Positions 56,202 through 63,969 of a stretch of 64,000 nucleotides of DNA are shown in pieces. Every line of letters begins with the position of its first letter. Position 1 is the stretch's first letter. The notes under the pieces are model-generated. The model was not told where the DNA came from. It ran no database searches and was given only the letters and a program-made list of their open reading frames with translations. A program made the translations under genes and the position numbers. Where the stretch lies: NCBI RefSeq assembly GCF_008370495.1, contig NZ_VTUX01000005.1, positions 124,001 to 188,000 on the forward strand. The letters are read 5' to 3'. This DNA comes from Pseudohalioglobus sediminis (GTDB taxonomy: Bacteria > Pseudomonadota > Gammaproteobacteria > Pseudomonadales > Halieaceae).

Positions 56202-56277
56202 TCAATATTACACTTACTGAAACCATGTTGTAGTTCATTGATACCATCAGCATACTCTGGCGAGAGCGGTAACCTTT

Positions 56278-56294
56278 CGGTTCAACGGGAACCG
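56278..56294. repeat. Short hairpin in the leader of the first DUF302 gene
   Basis: CGGTTC (56278-56283) and GAACCG (56289-56294) form a 6-bp stem with a 5-base loop in the proposed leader, 38 bases before the likely ATT start. It might influence translation of that unusual start. Confidence 0.35.
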
Positions 56295-56373
56295 CCCTGC
56301 CAATACCCCAACGTTTAGAGGAAGTCGGAACATTTTTAATAGGTTTACTAGTTGGTCCACTCGCTGGTTCATT

Positions 56374-57243
56374 ATGGCTGGTACTGTCCTGTTAGTTGCC
56401 GGGTGTGGTGACTCAGAGCCAATAGCGGGTGAACGCTACATAGAGTCAGATCGGATGGTCAGCCTGATGGAAAGGAACGTGGCCTCGTCTGCAAAAGTGT
56501 CCAAAGTGGTTGATATAGACCATTCCCGCCTTGGCCATCAAGCGGGTTCACCGATGCGCCCGGCCAGGGTGCTTATTTTCAGTGATCCGCAACTAGAGTC
56601 TGAGTTGATAAAACAGAGCCCACTGGTCGCTCTGGATCTACCTTTGAGAGTGCTGGCGTTTGAGGATAGTCGCGATAACTCCAGTAAAGTCATCTACAAC
56701 ACATTCGACTACCTTGAGTCGCGCTATCAACTTAATTCAGGCTCCGTAGCCAAGCTCAGGGGCAGGTACTCCGCGAATCTGGATTTTGTTATCAACGGTA
56801 TTGCACCGACAGCCGTATCCACATTCCCCAGCGATACCATGAGCCCAGACGGAATTATTACGATCTCGAGCCCCTATAGCTTTGAAGAAACCGTAAAACG
56901 TATCAATGTAGCCATCGACGCACAGGGCGACACCATGCACTTTGGGACGGTGGATTTCCAGGCTAACGCCCGCGACCTGGGCATTGAGATAGCGCCTTCC
57001 TATTTAATAATGTTTGGCGGCCCAGGGCCTGGTGGAAAGGCGATGGCCGAGGCGCCGACGCTTGGCCTGGATGGTTTTTGCCAGAAGTTCCTGATCTGGG
57101 AGGATGCGTCTGGGCAGATCAAGCTTTCATTTAACGATTTGCTGGCCCTGGCCGAGCGGCAGGGTGTGAAAAAAACGATAGCCCTGCGAGTTATCAACTT
57201 TCGACTAAAGAAAACGTTTGGTGACGCGCTTGCGGGGAATTAG
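56374..57243 (+). CDS. Tandem DUF302 lipoprotein (copy 1)
   Basis: This protein has two DUF302 domains in tandem (about 20-125 and 150-270 of the 289 residues counted from this ATG), each with the pattern ...ARxLIFxxP...PLxxLDLPLxxLxxxD.... The mature protein would begin at the Cys of LLVAGC, a lipobox. From the ATG at 56374 the signal peptide is only ten residues, uncharged and without a Shine-Dalgarno. Reading from ATT at 56332 (AGAGGAAG seven bases upstream) adds 14 residues, two of them Arg, and gives a normal lipoprotein signal. No ATG, GTG or TTG is in frame upstream. It is a close paralogue of the gene at 63067-63969. Function is unknown. Confidence 0.82.
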   Translation: MAGTVLLVAGCGDSEPIAGERYIESDRMVSLMERNVASSAKVSKVVDIDHSRLGHQAGSPMRPARVLIFSDPQLESELIKQSPLVALDLPLRVLAFEDSRDNSSKVIYNTFDYLESRYQLNSGSVAKLRGRYSANLDFVINGIAPTAVSTFPSDTMSPDGIITISSPYSFEETVKRINVAIDAQGDTMHFGTVDFQANARDLGIEIAPSYLIMFGGPGPGGKAMAEAPTLGLDGFCQKFLIWEDASGQIKLSFNDLLALAERQGVKKTIALRVINFRLKKTFGDALAGN

Positions 57244-57659
57244 TGTCGGAAAGTGGACCAATAGAGGTAATGAGCATCAGTAAAGAAAGAGTATTCCTCC
57301 TGGTTGCAGCTGCCGGCCTGACACCGATTGCACTTGCATATGGCCTTGTACCAGCGACTACGGTGCCTATGCTGTACGGCGTCGAGATCGATTCAGTCAA
57401 TATTACCCACATCTTCAGAGCGGTGATGGGGCTGTATATGGCGATGGTGATTTTCTGGATCCTGGGAGCCACTCGAGAGCCCCTCCGGTTTGCCGCTCTC
57501 TGCAGCGTGGTCGTGTTCATGGGCGGTTTGGCCATGGGGCGATTCCTAAGCCTGCTGGTTGATGGTATCCCGGCAGCCCCCCTTGTGATCTACCTCGTTT
57601 TGGAAGTGGGATTTGCATTGCTTGGTTACAAGCTAGCCAAGGGTCTGCCCACTGGCTAA
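57243..57659 (+). CDS. DUF4345-like four-helix membrane protein
   Basis: This is a 138-residue integral membrane protein with four helices (about 16-36, 50-75, 80-100 and 110-132). The block HIFRAVMGLYMAMVIFWILGA and GGLAMGRFLSLLVDG match DUF4345 as I know it. The GTG start at 57243 shares a base with the upstream stop and has GGGGA before it. An ATG nine codons later, just after AGAGGT, is an alternative. It is almost certainly co-transcribed with the DUF302 gene, and the sulfatase follows closely. Function is unknown. Confidence 0.7.
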   Translation: MSESGPIEVMSISKERVFLLVAAAGLTPIALAYGLVPATTVPMLYGVEIDSVNITHIFRAVMGLYMAMVIFWILGATREPLRFAALCSVVVFMGGLAMGRFLSLLVDGIPAAPLVIYLVLEVGFALLGYKLAKGLPTG

Positions 57660-57706
57660 TGCTGCCAAAACTTAATTTTCTGTTACAAAACTCTCAGGAA
57701 CTAAAC

Positions 57707-59479
57707 ATGAAGAAGAGCCTTACCTACACCGGCCTGGCATCAGCTTGCGTTGTGGCATTGCTTTCTGTTTCCACGCCGGCAACGCTTGCCGCCGCTGATG
57801 AGGCAGGCAAGCCCCCTAATATTGTGTTGCTGGTGGGCGATGATATGGGGCTCGGTGACATCGGCCCCTTTGGCTCAGAAATTCACACGCCCTCATTGAA
57901 TATGATGGCCAGGCACGGTGTTCGGTTCTCAAACTTTCATGCGAGCCCGGTTTGTTCGATCACCCGCTCGCAACTACTCACCGGTAATAACAATATCGAA
58001 ATTGGCCTGGCCAGCTTTGATTACGCGGTCTACCCCGAAGCCAAAGGTAAGCCGGGTTACGAAGGGTACCTGACCGAAAAAGCGGTAACCATTCAGGAGC
58101 TGTTGCGGGATGCCGGCTACGATACCTACCAGACCGGCAAGTGGCACCTGGGTGGGCAGCATGGCGGTCGCGGCCCACATGAAATGGGCTTCACCCATAG
58201 TTATGGCATTCTGGCTGGCGGCTCTAACCATTGGAACAGCGGCGACATGCTCCCCAATATGGCTCACCCGGATTCGCAGAAAGCCGCCAAAGCGGGCCAG
58301 ATTCCACCCATGATTGACATGCCCTACTTTGAAGACGGAAAACCCGTTGAGCGGCCCCTGGGTATTTACTCTGACGACCTCTATACCGGCAAGATGCTTG
58401 GTTTCATGGAACAGTCTCGCCGCGCCGGCAAGCCGTTCTTCGCTTATTTGGCATTTACCACCGCGCATTTGCCCATTCAGGCACCGGGCGGCCTGGCGGA
58501 GCGATACTACGAGCAATACCTGGAGCTGGGCTGGGATGGACTAAAAGCCCAGCGAATGCAGCAGCTAATTGACGCCGGTATTCTGCCCAAGGACAGCAAA
58601 TTGCCGGCCAAAAACCCCATCACCCGGCCCTGGGACAGCCTCAGTGATGACGACAAAAAACTCCAGGCCAGGATTTTTGCGACTTATGCCGCGATGATCG
58701 AATCGCAGGACAGGCATATTGGCCGGGTCATGGACTGGCTGCGTGAAACGGGTGAATTGGACAATACATTAATCGTTTATATGACGGATAACGGCCCTGA
58801 GGGCACTGATGCCTTTGGCGAGCTGGGTAACCCCGCCCTCAGTGGCTGGATGGAAAAGCACTTCAGCCAGGATATCGCCGATGTGGGCCACGGCAACTCC
58901 AATTGGCAGATTGGCATAGAGTGGGCTAACGCAACGACTGGATCGCTTCAGTGGTGGAAGTGGTTTATCGACGAGGGCGGCATTCGCGTCCCGTTGATTG
59001 TGGTCCCGCCCAGGTCCCACGGAGAAAAATTCAACCGGCAGGGTGAAGTGTCCAATACTTTTGTGTCGGTGAAAGACCTACCTATGACCATACTTCAGTA
59101 TGCAGGAGTTGAGCATCCAATGACCCGGTACAAGGGTCGGGACATCATTCCGCCAACCGGCAAAAGCATGGTCGATTACTTAGACGGCGAGGCTGAGACA
59201 GTCTATGGCCCTAAAGACTGGACTGCCTTTGAGCTATTTGGCAATGCCTATGTCGTTCGCGGCGATTACAAAGCGATAAAAGTGCGTACCGGTATGTGGG
59301 GCGATGGAAAATGGCACCTGTACCATCTGCGAAACGACCCTTCTGAAAGTAATCCACTCGAAGCTGACATGCCTGGAGAGCTGGCTGAGCTTGTCGAAAT
59401 TTATGAAGCCTATGCGCAGAAATGGCAAATTCAGGACGTCAGGGAAGACTGGAACCCGCAGAAGGAACTGGGTCACTAA
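57707..59479 (+). CDS. Exported sulfatase (arylsulfatase family) with atypical active-site signature
   Basis: This is a 590-residue alkaline-phosphatase-superfamily sulfatase with a signal peptide (1 to about 30), so it is periplasmic or exported. GDDMGLGD holds the metal Asp pair (45-46) and the pattern around KWHLGG and MTDNGPEG is typical. The maturation signature reads C83-S-I-T-R-S-Q-L-L-T-G: the Cys that must become formylglycine and the Arg are present, but the usual Pro/Ala at +2 is Ile. AGGA precedes the ATG. It likely cleaves a sulfate ester (alkyl, aryl or sterol). No formylglycine-generating enzyme gene is in the window. Confidence 0.9.
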   Translation: MKKSLTYTGLASACVVALLSVSTPATLAAADEAGKPPNIVLLVGDDMGLGDIGPFGSEIHTPSLNMMARHGVRFSNFHASPVCSITRSQLLTGNNNIEIGLASFDYAVYPEAKGKPGYEGYLTEKAVTIQELLRDAGYDTYQTGKWHLGGQHGGRGPHEMGFTHSYGILAGGSNHWNSGDMLPNMAHPDSQKAAKAGQIPPMIDMPYFEDGKPVERPLGIYSDDLYTGKMLGFMEQSRRAGKPFFAYLAFTTAHLPIQAPGGLAERYYEQYLELGWDGLKAQRMQQLIDAGILPKDSKLPAKNPITRPWDSLSDDDKKLQARIFATYAAMIESQDRHIGRVMDWLRETGELDNTLIVYMTDNGPEGTDAFGELGNPALSGWMEKHFSQDIADVGHGNSNWQIGIEWANATTGSLQWWKWFIDEGGIRVPLIVVPPRSHGEKFNRQGEVSNTFVSVKDLPMTILQYAGVEHPMTRYKGRDIIPPTGKSMVDYLDGEAETVYGPKDWTAFELFGNAYVVRGDYKAIKVRTGMWGDGKWHLYHLRNDPSESNPLEADMPGELAELVEIYEAYAQKWQIQDVREDWNPQKELGH

Positions 59480-59496
59480 ATTCTCTGTTGTTTAAT

Positions 59497-59535
59497 CTAT
59501 CACCGCCGAGGCCATGGGGCGCATGGCGGTGATAG
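59497..59535. terminator. Large hairpin after the sulfatase gene
   Basis: CTATCACCGCC (59497-59507) pairs perfectly over 11 bases with GGCGGTGATAG (59525-59535) around a 17-base loop. It begins 17 bases after the sulfatase stop. No T tract follows, so it may act as a Rho-dependent boundary or 3' stabiliser rather than a classic terminator. Confidence 0.5.
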
Positions 59536-59686
59536 GTGGCGGAAGCTGTGATCAGAGGTCCTGGTCGGGTACTGGTATTGTAAGTATCCCCGATCAGGCC
59601 CACGACTAGATGGTGAAACGGCCGATTCCCGGGGAGTCAGCAGTCGTTTGTAACTCCCTGAGTTAAATAGGTTTTGTCAGATAGCA

Positions 59687-59758
59687 TGAGAATGGGCGGA
59701 TTGGTGCAAATATCGCGAGAAAATCGCCGCTTTTTCCTCTCACCCCAATTTGATAAAG
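59687..59758. repeat. 72-bp repeated element, copy A
   Basis: It aligns without gaps to 62851-62922. By hand count about 46 of 72 positions agree, and the core 59698-59723 matches 22 of 26 (ending GAGAAAA in both). Both copies contain a GAGAAAA...CTC inverted-repeat tendency. Neither is coding. Origin and role are unknown. Confidence 0.45.
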
Positions 59759-59851
59759 CTGTAGCAAGATCAATGTCTTAGCGATTTCTAAATTTTCATT
59801 TATGATGAGAACCAACAGTGGTATTGGTTCTCACGCTATTTGAAAATCATC

Positions 59852-60820
59852 TCACGATAAATGACGCAGTTGCCGGGGGCTTTGTGTCCCCGGGTTTTGT
59901 TGATCACGCTCGGGGGCGATGGCAGGCCTTTCCCATTCCGGGGGGGCCCAAAGGTGCTTCAGGCGAAGGCTTAGTGGCCCTGGCCTGGATGCGTCCTTGA
60001 ACATGCGGGCGTATTCCCGAAATGTCAGTTTAATCGGGTTATACCCAGGCGTTGAGTTAATCAGGCTTACGACGCCATATTCAACCTGTTCATCGGGGGA
60101 CTCCACGGCATAAGTCCCGAACAAGTGGTCCCAGATCATGAGAACGCCCCCCATATTGCGATCCACATAGCCAGGGTTCCTGCCGTGATGTACGCGGTGA
60201 TTGGAAGGCGTGTTGAACATCCATTCGATCGGCTTTGGAAATCGCCCAAACCATTGGGTGTGCGGAAAGATCTGGAATACCAGGTTTGCAGCTAACATCA
60301 GCAATACGGATTCAGGCGTGAACCCCAGTAGTACCGCTGGGATGAAGAAGACGTAAACACCGACCACGGCGTAAAGAACACTCTGGCGGAAAGCGACCGT
60401 ATAGTTGAAATGCTCCGATGCATGGTGCACTTCATGTACTCCCCACAAGAAGCGCACCCGGTGTGCGGCCAGGTGGAAGAGATAGAAACAAAAGTCCACT
60501 AACAGGAACAGGATCATCAAACTGGCCGCTGTCAGTTCGAGTGAAAGCAACCGGAATTGATATAGCCACTCATAGGCTGGCAAGACCAGCGCTACAACCA
60601 TGACCCCTTCAGCGATCAGAACGTACATAGCCCCCATGGCGATACTGGCCGCTGAATCTCGAACTTCGAAAATGTCAGTTTCCCGGAAATGAAACCATTC
60701 GACGGTTGCCAGCAGCAGAATGATGGGTAGTGCCGAGAGTGTCAGTAATTGGCTGGCTGGCAGGGCGGCGACCAAATTCTGAATAGTGAGCATTGCCTCG
60801 CCAAAACGCTCCGAAATCAT
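59852..60820 (-). CDS. Sterol desaturase / fatty-acid hydroxylase family protein
   Basis: This is a 322-residue membrane di-iron enzyme with at least four helices. The His clusters are HLAAH (116-120), HEVHH (129-133) and NHRVHH further on, the FA_hydroxylase (PF04116) pattern. These enzymes hydroxylate or desaturate sterols, ceramide acyl chains, carotenoids or alkylglycerols. The ATG overlaps the stop of the dioxygenase gene (ATGA), so the two are translationally coupled. The C-terminal 25 residues are polar and poorly conserved. Confidence 0.88.
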   Translation of the reverse strand: MISERFGEAMLTIQNLVAALPASQLLTLSALPIILLLATVEWFHFRETDIFEVRDSAASIAMGAMYVLIAEGVMVVALVLPAYEWLYQFRLLSLELTAASLMILFLLVDFCFYLFHLAAHRVRFLWGVHEVHHASEHFNYTVAFRQSVLYAVVGVYVFFIPAVLLGFTPESVLLMLAANLVFQIFPHTQWFGRFPKPIEWMFNTPSNHRVHHGRNPGYVDRNMGGVLMIWDHLFGTYAVESPDEQVEYGVVSLINSTPGYNPIKLTFREYARMFKDASRPGPLSLRLKHLWAPPEWERPAIAPERDQQNPGTQSPRQLRHLS

Positions 60821-61662
60821 GGCCGGCTCCCGATGGTCGTGCGGTGTAACAGACGGTCGTAGCCTTCATATCCCCCGGTTGCCCGGTGAAGCACGCTGCG
60901 GTTGTCCCACATGACCAGCATGTTGCTCGACCACTTATGGCGGTACTGGAAGTGTTCGCTGGTTTGCCATTGGTGAAGCTCCAGCAGGAGGTCTGAGGCC
61001 GCATCCTGCTCCATACCCTCTATACCGACGATATAGCCGAGACAGCCGAACAGGCTCTCCCTGCCACTTTCCGGGTGTACCTTTATCAGTGGGTGTAAAA
61101 GGGAGTCCCTGGCAGCTTCGGAGGCTTTTACCCGCATACTGCGACCCGACCCCTCATCCGCTTTACCGTACAAACCCTCGGGAGCATAACCCCCCGCGGC
61201 CGAATGGATGGCATAGCGACCCTCAATCCTGGCCCTCAAGGTCGAGGGCATTTCATCAAGCGCCATGTGCTGGTTGGCAAACAGCGTGTCTCCGCCGGAT
61301 TCGGGAATTGTAATCCCGTAAAGGCAGGTGCCAGCAGGTGGAGTGCTTTGAAAGCTCCAATCGGTGTGCCATGCCTCCGCAAATATAGAGGATGTCTCGT
61401 CTGCCTTGCGTTGAATGGCGATGATATGCTTTCGGCCAGGTATTGGTTGTACGAAAGGATCCTCACCGAAATCGCCAAAATAAGCCGTGAAGCGCTCCAG
61501 GTCATCATCGCTGAGAGACTGATTGGGAAAGGCGAGAACACCGTGCTCAACCCACGCTTGGCGAATATCGGTAACAAGGGAATCCGCAAGCTGCTTGCTT
61601 AAATCCACACCGGTTACGGTTGCGCCAAAGGCCTGGCCGCTGAGTCTTATCGTCATACCCAT
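60817..61662 (-). CDS. TauD/TfdA-family 2-oxoglutarate-dependent dioxygenase
   Basis: This is a 281-residue non-haem iron dioxygenase close in length and layout to TauD. The iron ligands are His99 and Asp101 (WHTDWSF) and His259 (SVLHRA); the 2-oxoglutarate-binding Arg is in LLHRTTI. Family members release sulfite from taurine or alkyl sulfates, or hydroxylate other compounds. TauD's His70 position is Phe here, so the substrate is probably not taurine. It is coupled to the sterol-desaturase gene downstream and lies near a sulfatase. It diverges from the AraC regulator. Confidence 0.88.
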   Translation of the reverse strand: MGMTIRLSGQAFGATVTGVDLSKQLADSLVTDIRQAWVEHGVLAFPNQSLSDDDLERFTAYFGDFGEDPFVQPIPGRKHIIAIQRKADETSSIFAEAWHTDWSFQSTPPAGTCLYGITIPESGGDTLFANQHMALDEMPSTLRARIEGRYAIHSAAGGYAPEGLYGKADEGSGRSMRVKASEAARDSLLHPLIKVHPESGRESLFGCLGYIVGIEGMEQDAASDLLLELHQWQTSEHFQYRHKWSSNMLVMWDNRSVLHRATGGYEGYDRLLHRTTIGSRP

Positions 61663-61722
61663 AATATTGATCCCTTCCTTTTACGTTCACTTCAAATGAT
61701 AGGTAGACCACACAGCTGTTGA

Positions 61723-61751
61723 TTGACATACTACGCCATTGTTTATACATA
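61723..61751 (+). promoter_or_regulatory. Candidate promoter of the AraC-type regulator
   Basis: TTGACA (61723-61728) with TACATA (61746-61751) at 17 bases spacing. Transcription would begin near 61758, downstream of the TTG at 61739, which favours the ATG at 61775 as the start. Confidence 0.38.
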
Positions 61752-61774
61752 TTACGACAGTAGGCTCTGGGCAC

Positions 61775-62770
61775 ATGGTGATTCGAATATCAGGTAGTTT
61801 CAGCCAGATTCTTCGCCTGTGGATGGTGCGTAGGGGGATTGTCTGCGAAAGCCTGGAGACAAGGCTGGCGCTGGCCTCGCAACAAGAGACTGTGAGTGTT
61901 GAGGACTGGCGCGATTTACTGAAACAGGCAGAAGAACTTTGTCCCGGCGAGCCTGTGGGGCTGCAGATTGGCTCCGAAGTTCAAGTCACACATGCCGGTG
62001 TTCTAGGTTACCTGCTGCTCAATAGTGATAACCTTGCAGACGCACTGGAGACATACCTGCTCTGTGAGCGACACTTTTATGGTGTCAATTTCGCGGAGCT
62101 ATCGCGAGATGATGCGGGTTGGACGCTCGCCTGGCCTGACCAGCTCGGCAATGATAACGCTGCGTTTGTGCAAGTCGGCTTGACGGCGCTGGTTACTTTT
62201 TTTCGTCAGCGCTTCCCCGGGGGTTGTGACCTTTTGTCTGTCTCTCTGACCGGTGATGAGCCAGGCGACATCGCTACTTTTCAACGATTTTTCGGCTGCC
62301 CAATCACGTTTAACTCAACGTATCCAGGGTTAACTTTTGATGCCGATACGATTCACCGGTCCAGCCTGGGGGGGCTGCCAGAAAACTTCCGTACGATGCG
62401 CCAGCAACAGCAGATCGCGTTTTCCAGTGTGGCGGGTGCCGACGATCCTTTCCTGAAGTGCCTGCAATCGGTGTTGTTGAAGTCGATTCCAGAGGGTGGC
62501 GCAACCCTGCCGAAAGTTGCTAAGGGAATGAATCTGTCCACCCGAACCTTACAACGCAGGCTGGTGGAATATAATCTGTCTTACCAGGCACTAGTTGATG
62601 CTGTTCGAGAACAACTCGCCCGTCGCTATTTATCGCGGACTTCACTGATGCTGTCTGAAATTCCTTTTTTACTCGGTTACTCCGATCAAAGCGCATTCAA
62701 TCGGGCGTTCAGGAATTGGACAGGTATGACACCAGGCCGATTCAGGCAACAGGAGAGAGCGGTTCTATGA
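61775..62770 (+). CDS. AraC-family transcriptional regulator
   Basis: This is a 331-residue regulator. The N-terminal portion (about 15-190) is an Arabinose_bd-like ligand domain of the OruR/ArgR type (GLQIGSEVQVTHAGVLGYLLL). The C-terminal HTH_18 (about 235-330) has LPKVAKGMNLSTRTLQRRL and the second helix EIPFLLGYSDQSAFNRAFRNWTG. It diverges from the TauD-type dioxygenase/sterol-desaturase pair, which it probably activates. A TTG at 61739 would lengthen it by 12 residues, but the proposed promoter lies over that codon. Confidence 0.88.
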   Translation: MVIRISGSFSQILRLWMVRRGIVCESLETRLALASQQETVSVEDWRDLLKQAEELCPGEPVGLQIGSEVQVTHAGVLGYLLLNSDNLADALETYLLCERHFYGVNFAELSRDDAGWTLAWPDQLGNDNAAFVQVGLTALVTFFRQRFPGGCDLLSVSLTGDEPGDIATFQRFFGCPITFNSTYPGLTFDADTIHRSSLGGLPENFRTMRQQQQIAFSSVAGADDPFLKCLQSVLLKSIPEGGATLPKVAKGMNLSTRTLQRRLVEYNLSYQALVDAVREQLARRYLSRTSLMLSEIPFLLGYSDQSAFNRAFRNWTGMTPGRFRQQERAVL

Positions 62771-63066
62771 AAGCGGCTGCTGGCGAAGGTTAGCGTTGAG
62801 GGCATGGTCTGAACTAAACCCTTGCTGGAAGCTTGCTTTACCAAATACCCTGAGACCTTCCGGGTTGGAGCAAATACCGTGAGAAAAAAGCTTTCTTCGT
62901 TTCTCGCTCATACTTGGTGAAGGGCCATGAAAATAATTACCAAGGTAGTTTACTGTATTGATTGATGATGAATTCCACCAGTGCTGCGACGAGTCACCCT
63001 GACTGTTCACCGGTCTCTCGCTGCGTAACCAGGCTAATTTCCAATTTGACGCGTAAGGTCTGCAAT
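62771..63066. other. Intergenic region upstream of the second DUF302 gene
   Basis: It has no supported gene. It carries copy B of the 72-bp element (62851-62922) and then an AT-rich stretch (about 62925-62990) that could hold the promoter of the DUF302 gene. I saw no strong -35/-10 pair. Confidence 0.45.
62851..62922. repeat. 72-bp repeated element, copy B
   Basis: This is the gapless partner of 59687-59758. It contains GAGAAA (62881-62886) and TTTCTC (62900-62905), a 6-bp inverted repeat enclosing AAAGCTTT. It lies 145 bases upstream of the second DUF302 lipoprotein start, whereas copy A lies between two convergent genes. Confidence 0.45.
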
Positions 63067-63969
63067 ATGAGTCAATACAGGCCTCTTCGCTTTTTGTTGG
63101 CAGTCGGCTTTGCTTTGGTCGTGGCGGGTTGCGGTAACCCGGAACCGATATCACCCGGGCGTTACCTCGAGACCGACCAGCTGGTGAGCCGGATCGATGA
63201 AAATCTGGCAGCCTCTGCCACGCTGTCAAAAATCGTCGACATTGACCACTCCCGCCTGGCTCAGGAAGCAGGTTCCTTCATGCCGCCGGCCAGAGTGCTT
63301 ATCTTCTCCGATGCGCAACTCGAGGCTGATCTGATTCAGCAAAACCCTCTGGTGGCTTTAGACCTACCGCTGAGGGTGCTCGCCTTTGAAGCCGTTTCGG
63401 ATGGCGCCAGCAAAATTATCTACAACAGCTTCGATTACTTGCTGTCCCGCTATCATCTCGATCCCGGTTCCTCGAGGGCGCTGAAAGCCAGATACATCGA
63501 GAATGTGGATGCTGCTATCAACGGCATTGAGCCAGAGGCTATTGCCGCATTCTCCAACGATGCAATGGACCCTGATGGAATCATTACCATCACCAGCCCC
63601 TATGGCTACGAAGAAACGATCGAACGGGTAACTGCCGCAATTAACGCGCAGAGCGATACTGTGCATTTCGGCACGGTAGATTTCCGGGCCAATGCACGTG
63701 AGCTGGGCATTGATATTGCCCCCGCCTATATGATCCTGTTCGGCGCCCCCGGGCCCGGAGGCAAGGCGATGGCAGAGGCTCCGACACTTGGCCTCGATGG
63801 ATTCTGTCAGAAGTTTCTGATCTGGGAGGGCGCCTCGGGACAAATAAAGCTTTCCTTCAACGACTTACTGGCGCTTGCCGACCGGCAAGGTACAAAGAAA
63901 GCGTTGGCCCTGCGCGTCATCAATTATCGACTTACCAAGACGTTTAGTGACGCTCTTGCAATTGAGTAA
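63067..63969 (+). CDS. Tandem DUF302 lipoprotein (copy 2)
   Basis: This is a 300-residue lipoprotein starting MSQYRPLRFLLAVGFALVVAGC, a complete type II signal peptide with positive residues and lipobox (Cys22). Two DUF302 domains follow (about 35-145 and 165-285). It aligns without visible gaps to copy 1 at 56.4 kb over the mature protein; the longest identical block covers PGPGGKAMAEAPTLGLDGFC. AAGG lies about eight bases upstream. DUF302 function is not established. The frame is open upstream to 62962, but the signal peptide fixes the start. Confidence 0.85.
   Translation: MSQYRPLRFLLAVGFALVVAGCGNPEPISPGRYLETDQLVSRIDENLAASATLSKIVDIDHSRLAQEAGSFMPPARVLIFSDAQLEADLIQQNPLVALDLPLRVLAFEAVSDGASKIIYNSFDYLLSRYHLDPGSSRALKARYIENVDAAINGIEPEAIAAFSNDAMDPDGIITITSPYGYEETIERVTAAINAQSDTVHFGTVDFRANARELGIDIAPAYMILFGAPGPGGKAMAEAPTLGLDGFCQKFLIWEGASGQIKLSFNDLLALADRQGTKKALALRVINYRLTKTFSDALAIE

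Larger units (their letters stand above)
59480..59851. other. 372-base intergenic region between convergent sulfatase and sterol-desaturase genes
   Basis: It contains no gene that I can support. A long perfect hairpin follows the sulfatase (59497-59535), and a 72-base sequence (59687-59758) has a diverged copy at 62851-62922. The remainder toward 59851 is AT-rich. Confidence 0.55.

Noticed and set aside
59818-60000. Small plus-strand frame at the 3' end of the sterol-desaturase gene
   Set aside because: Most of it is antisense to that gene, and it has no ribosome-binding site or recognisable motif.
56374-63969. Composite transposon flanked by the DUF302 copies
   Set aside because: No transposase, terminal inverted repeats or target-site duplications were seen. 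The copies are intact genes, so gene duplication is the simpler explanation.
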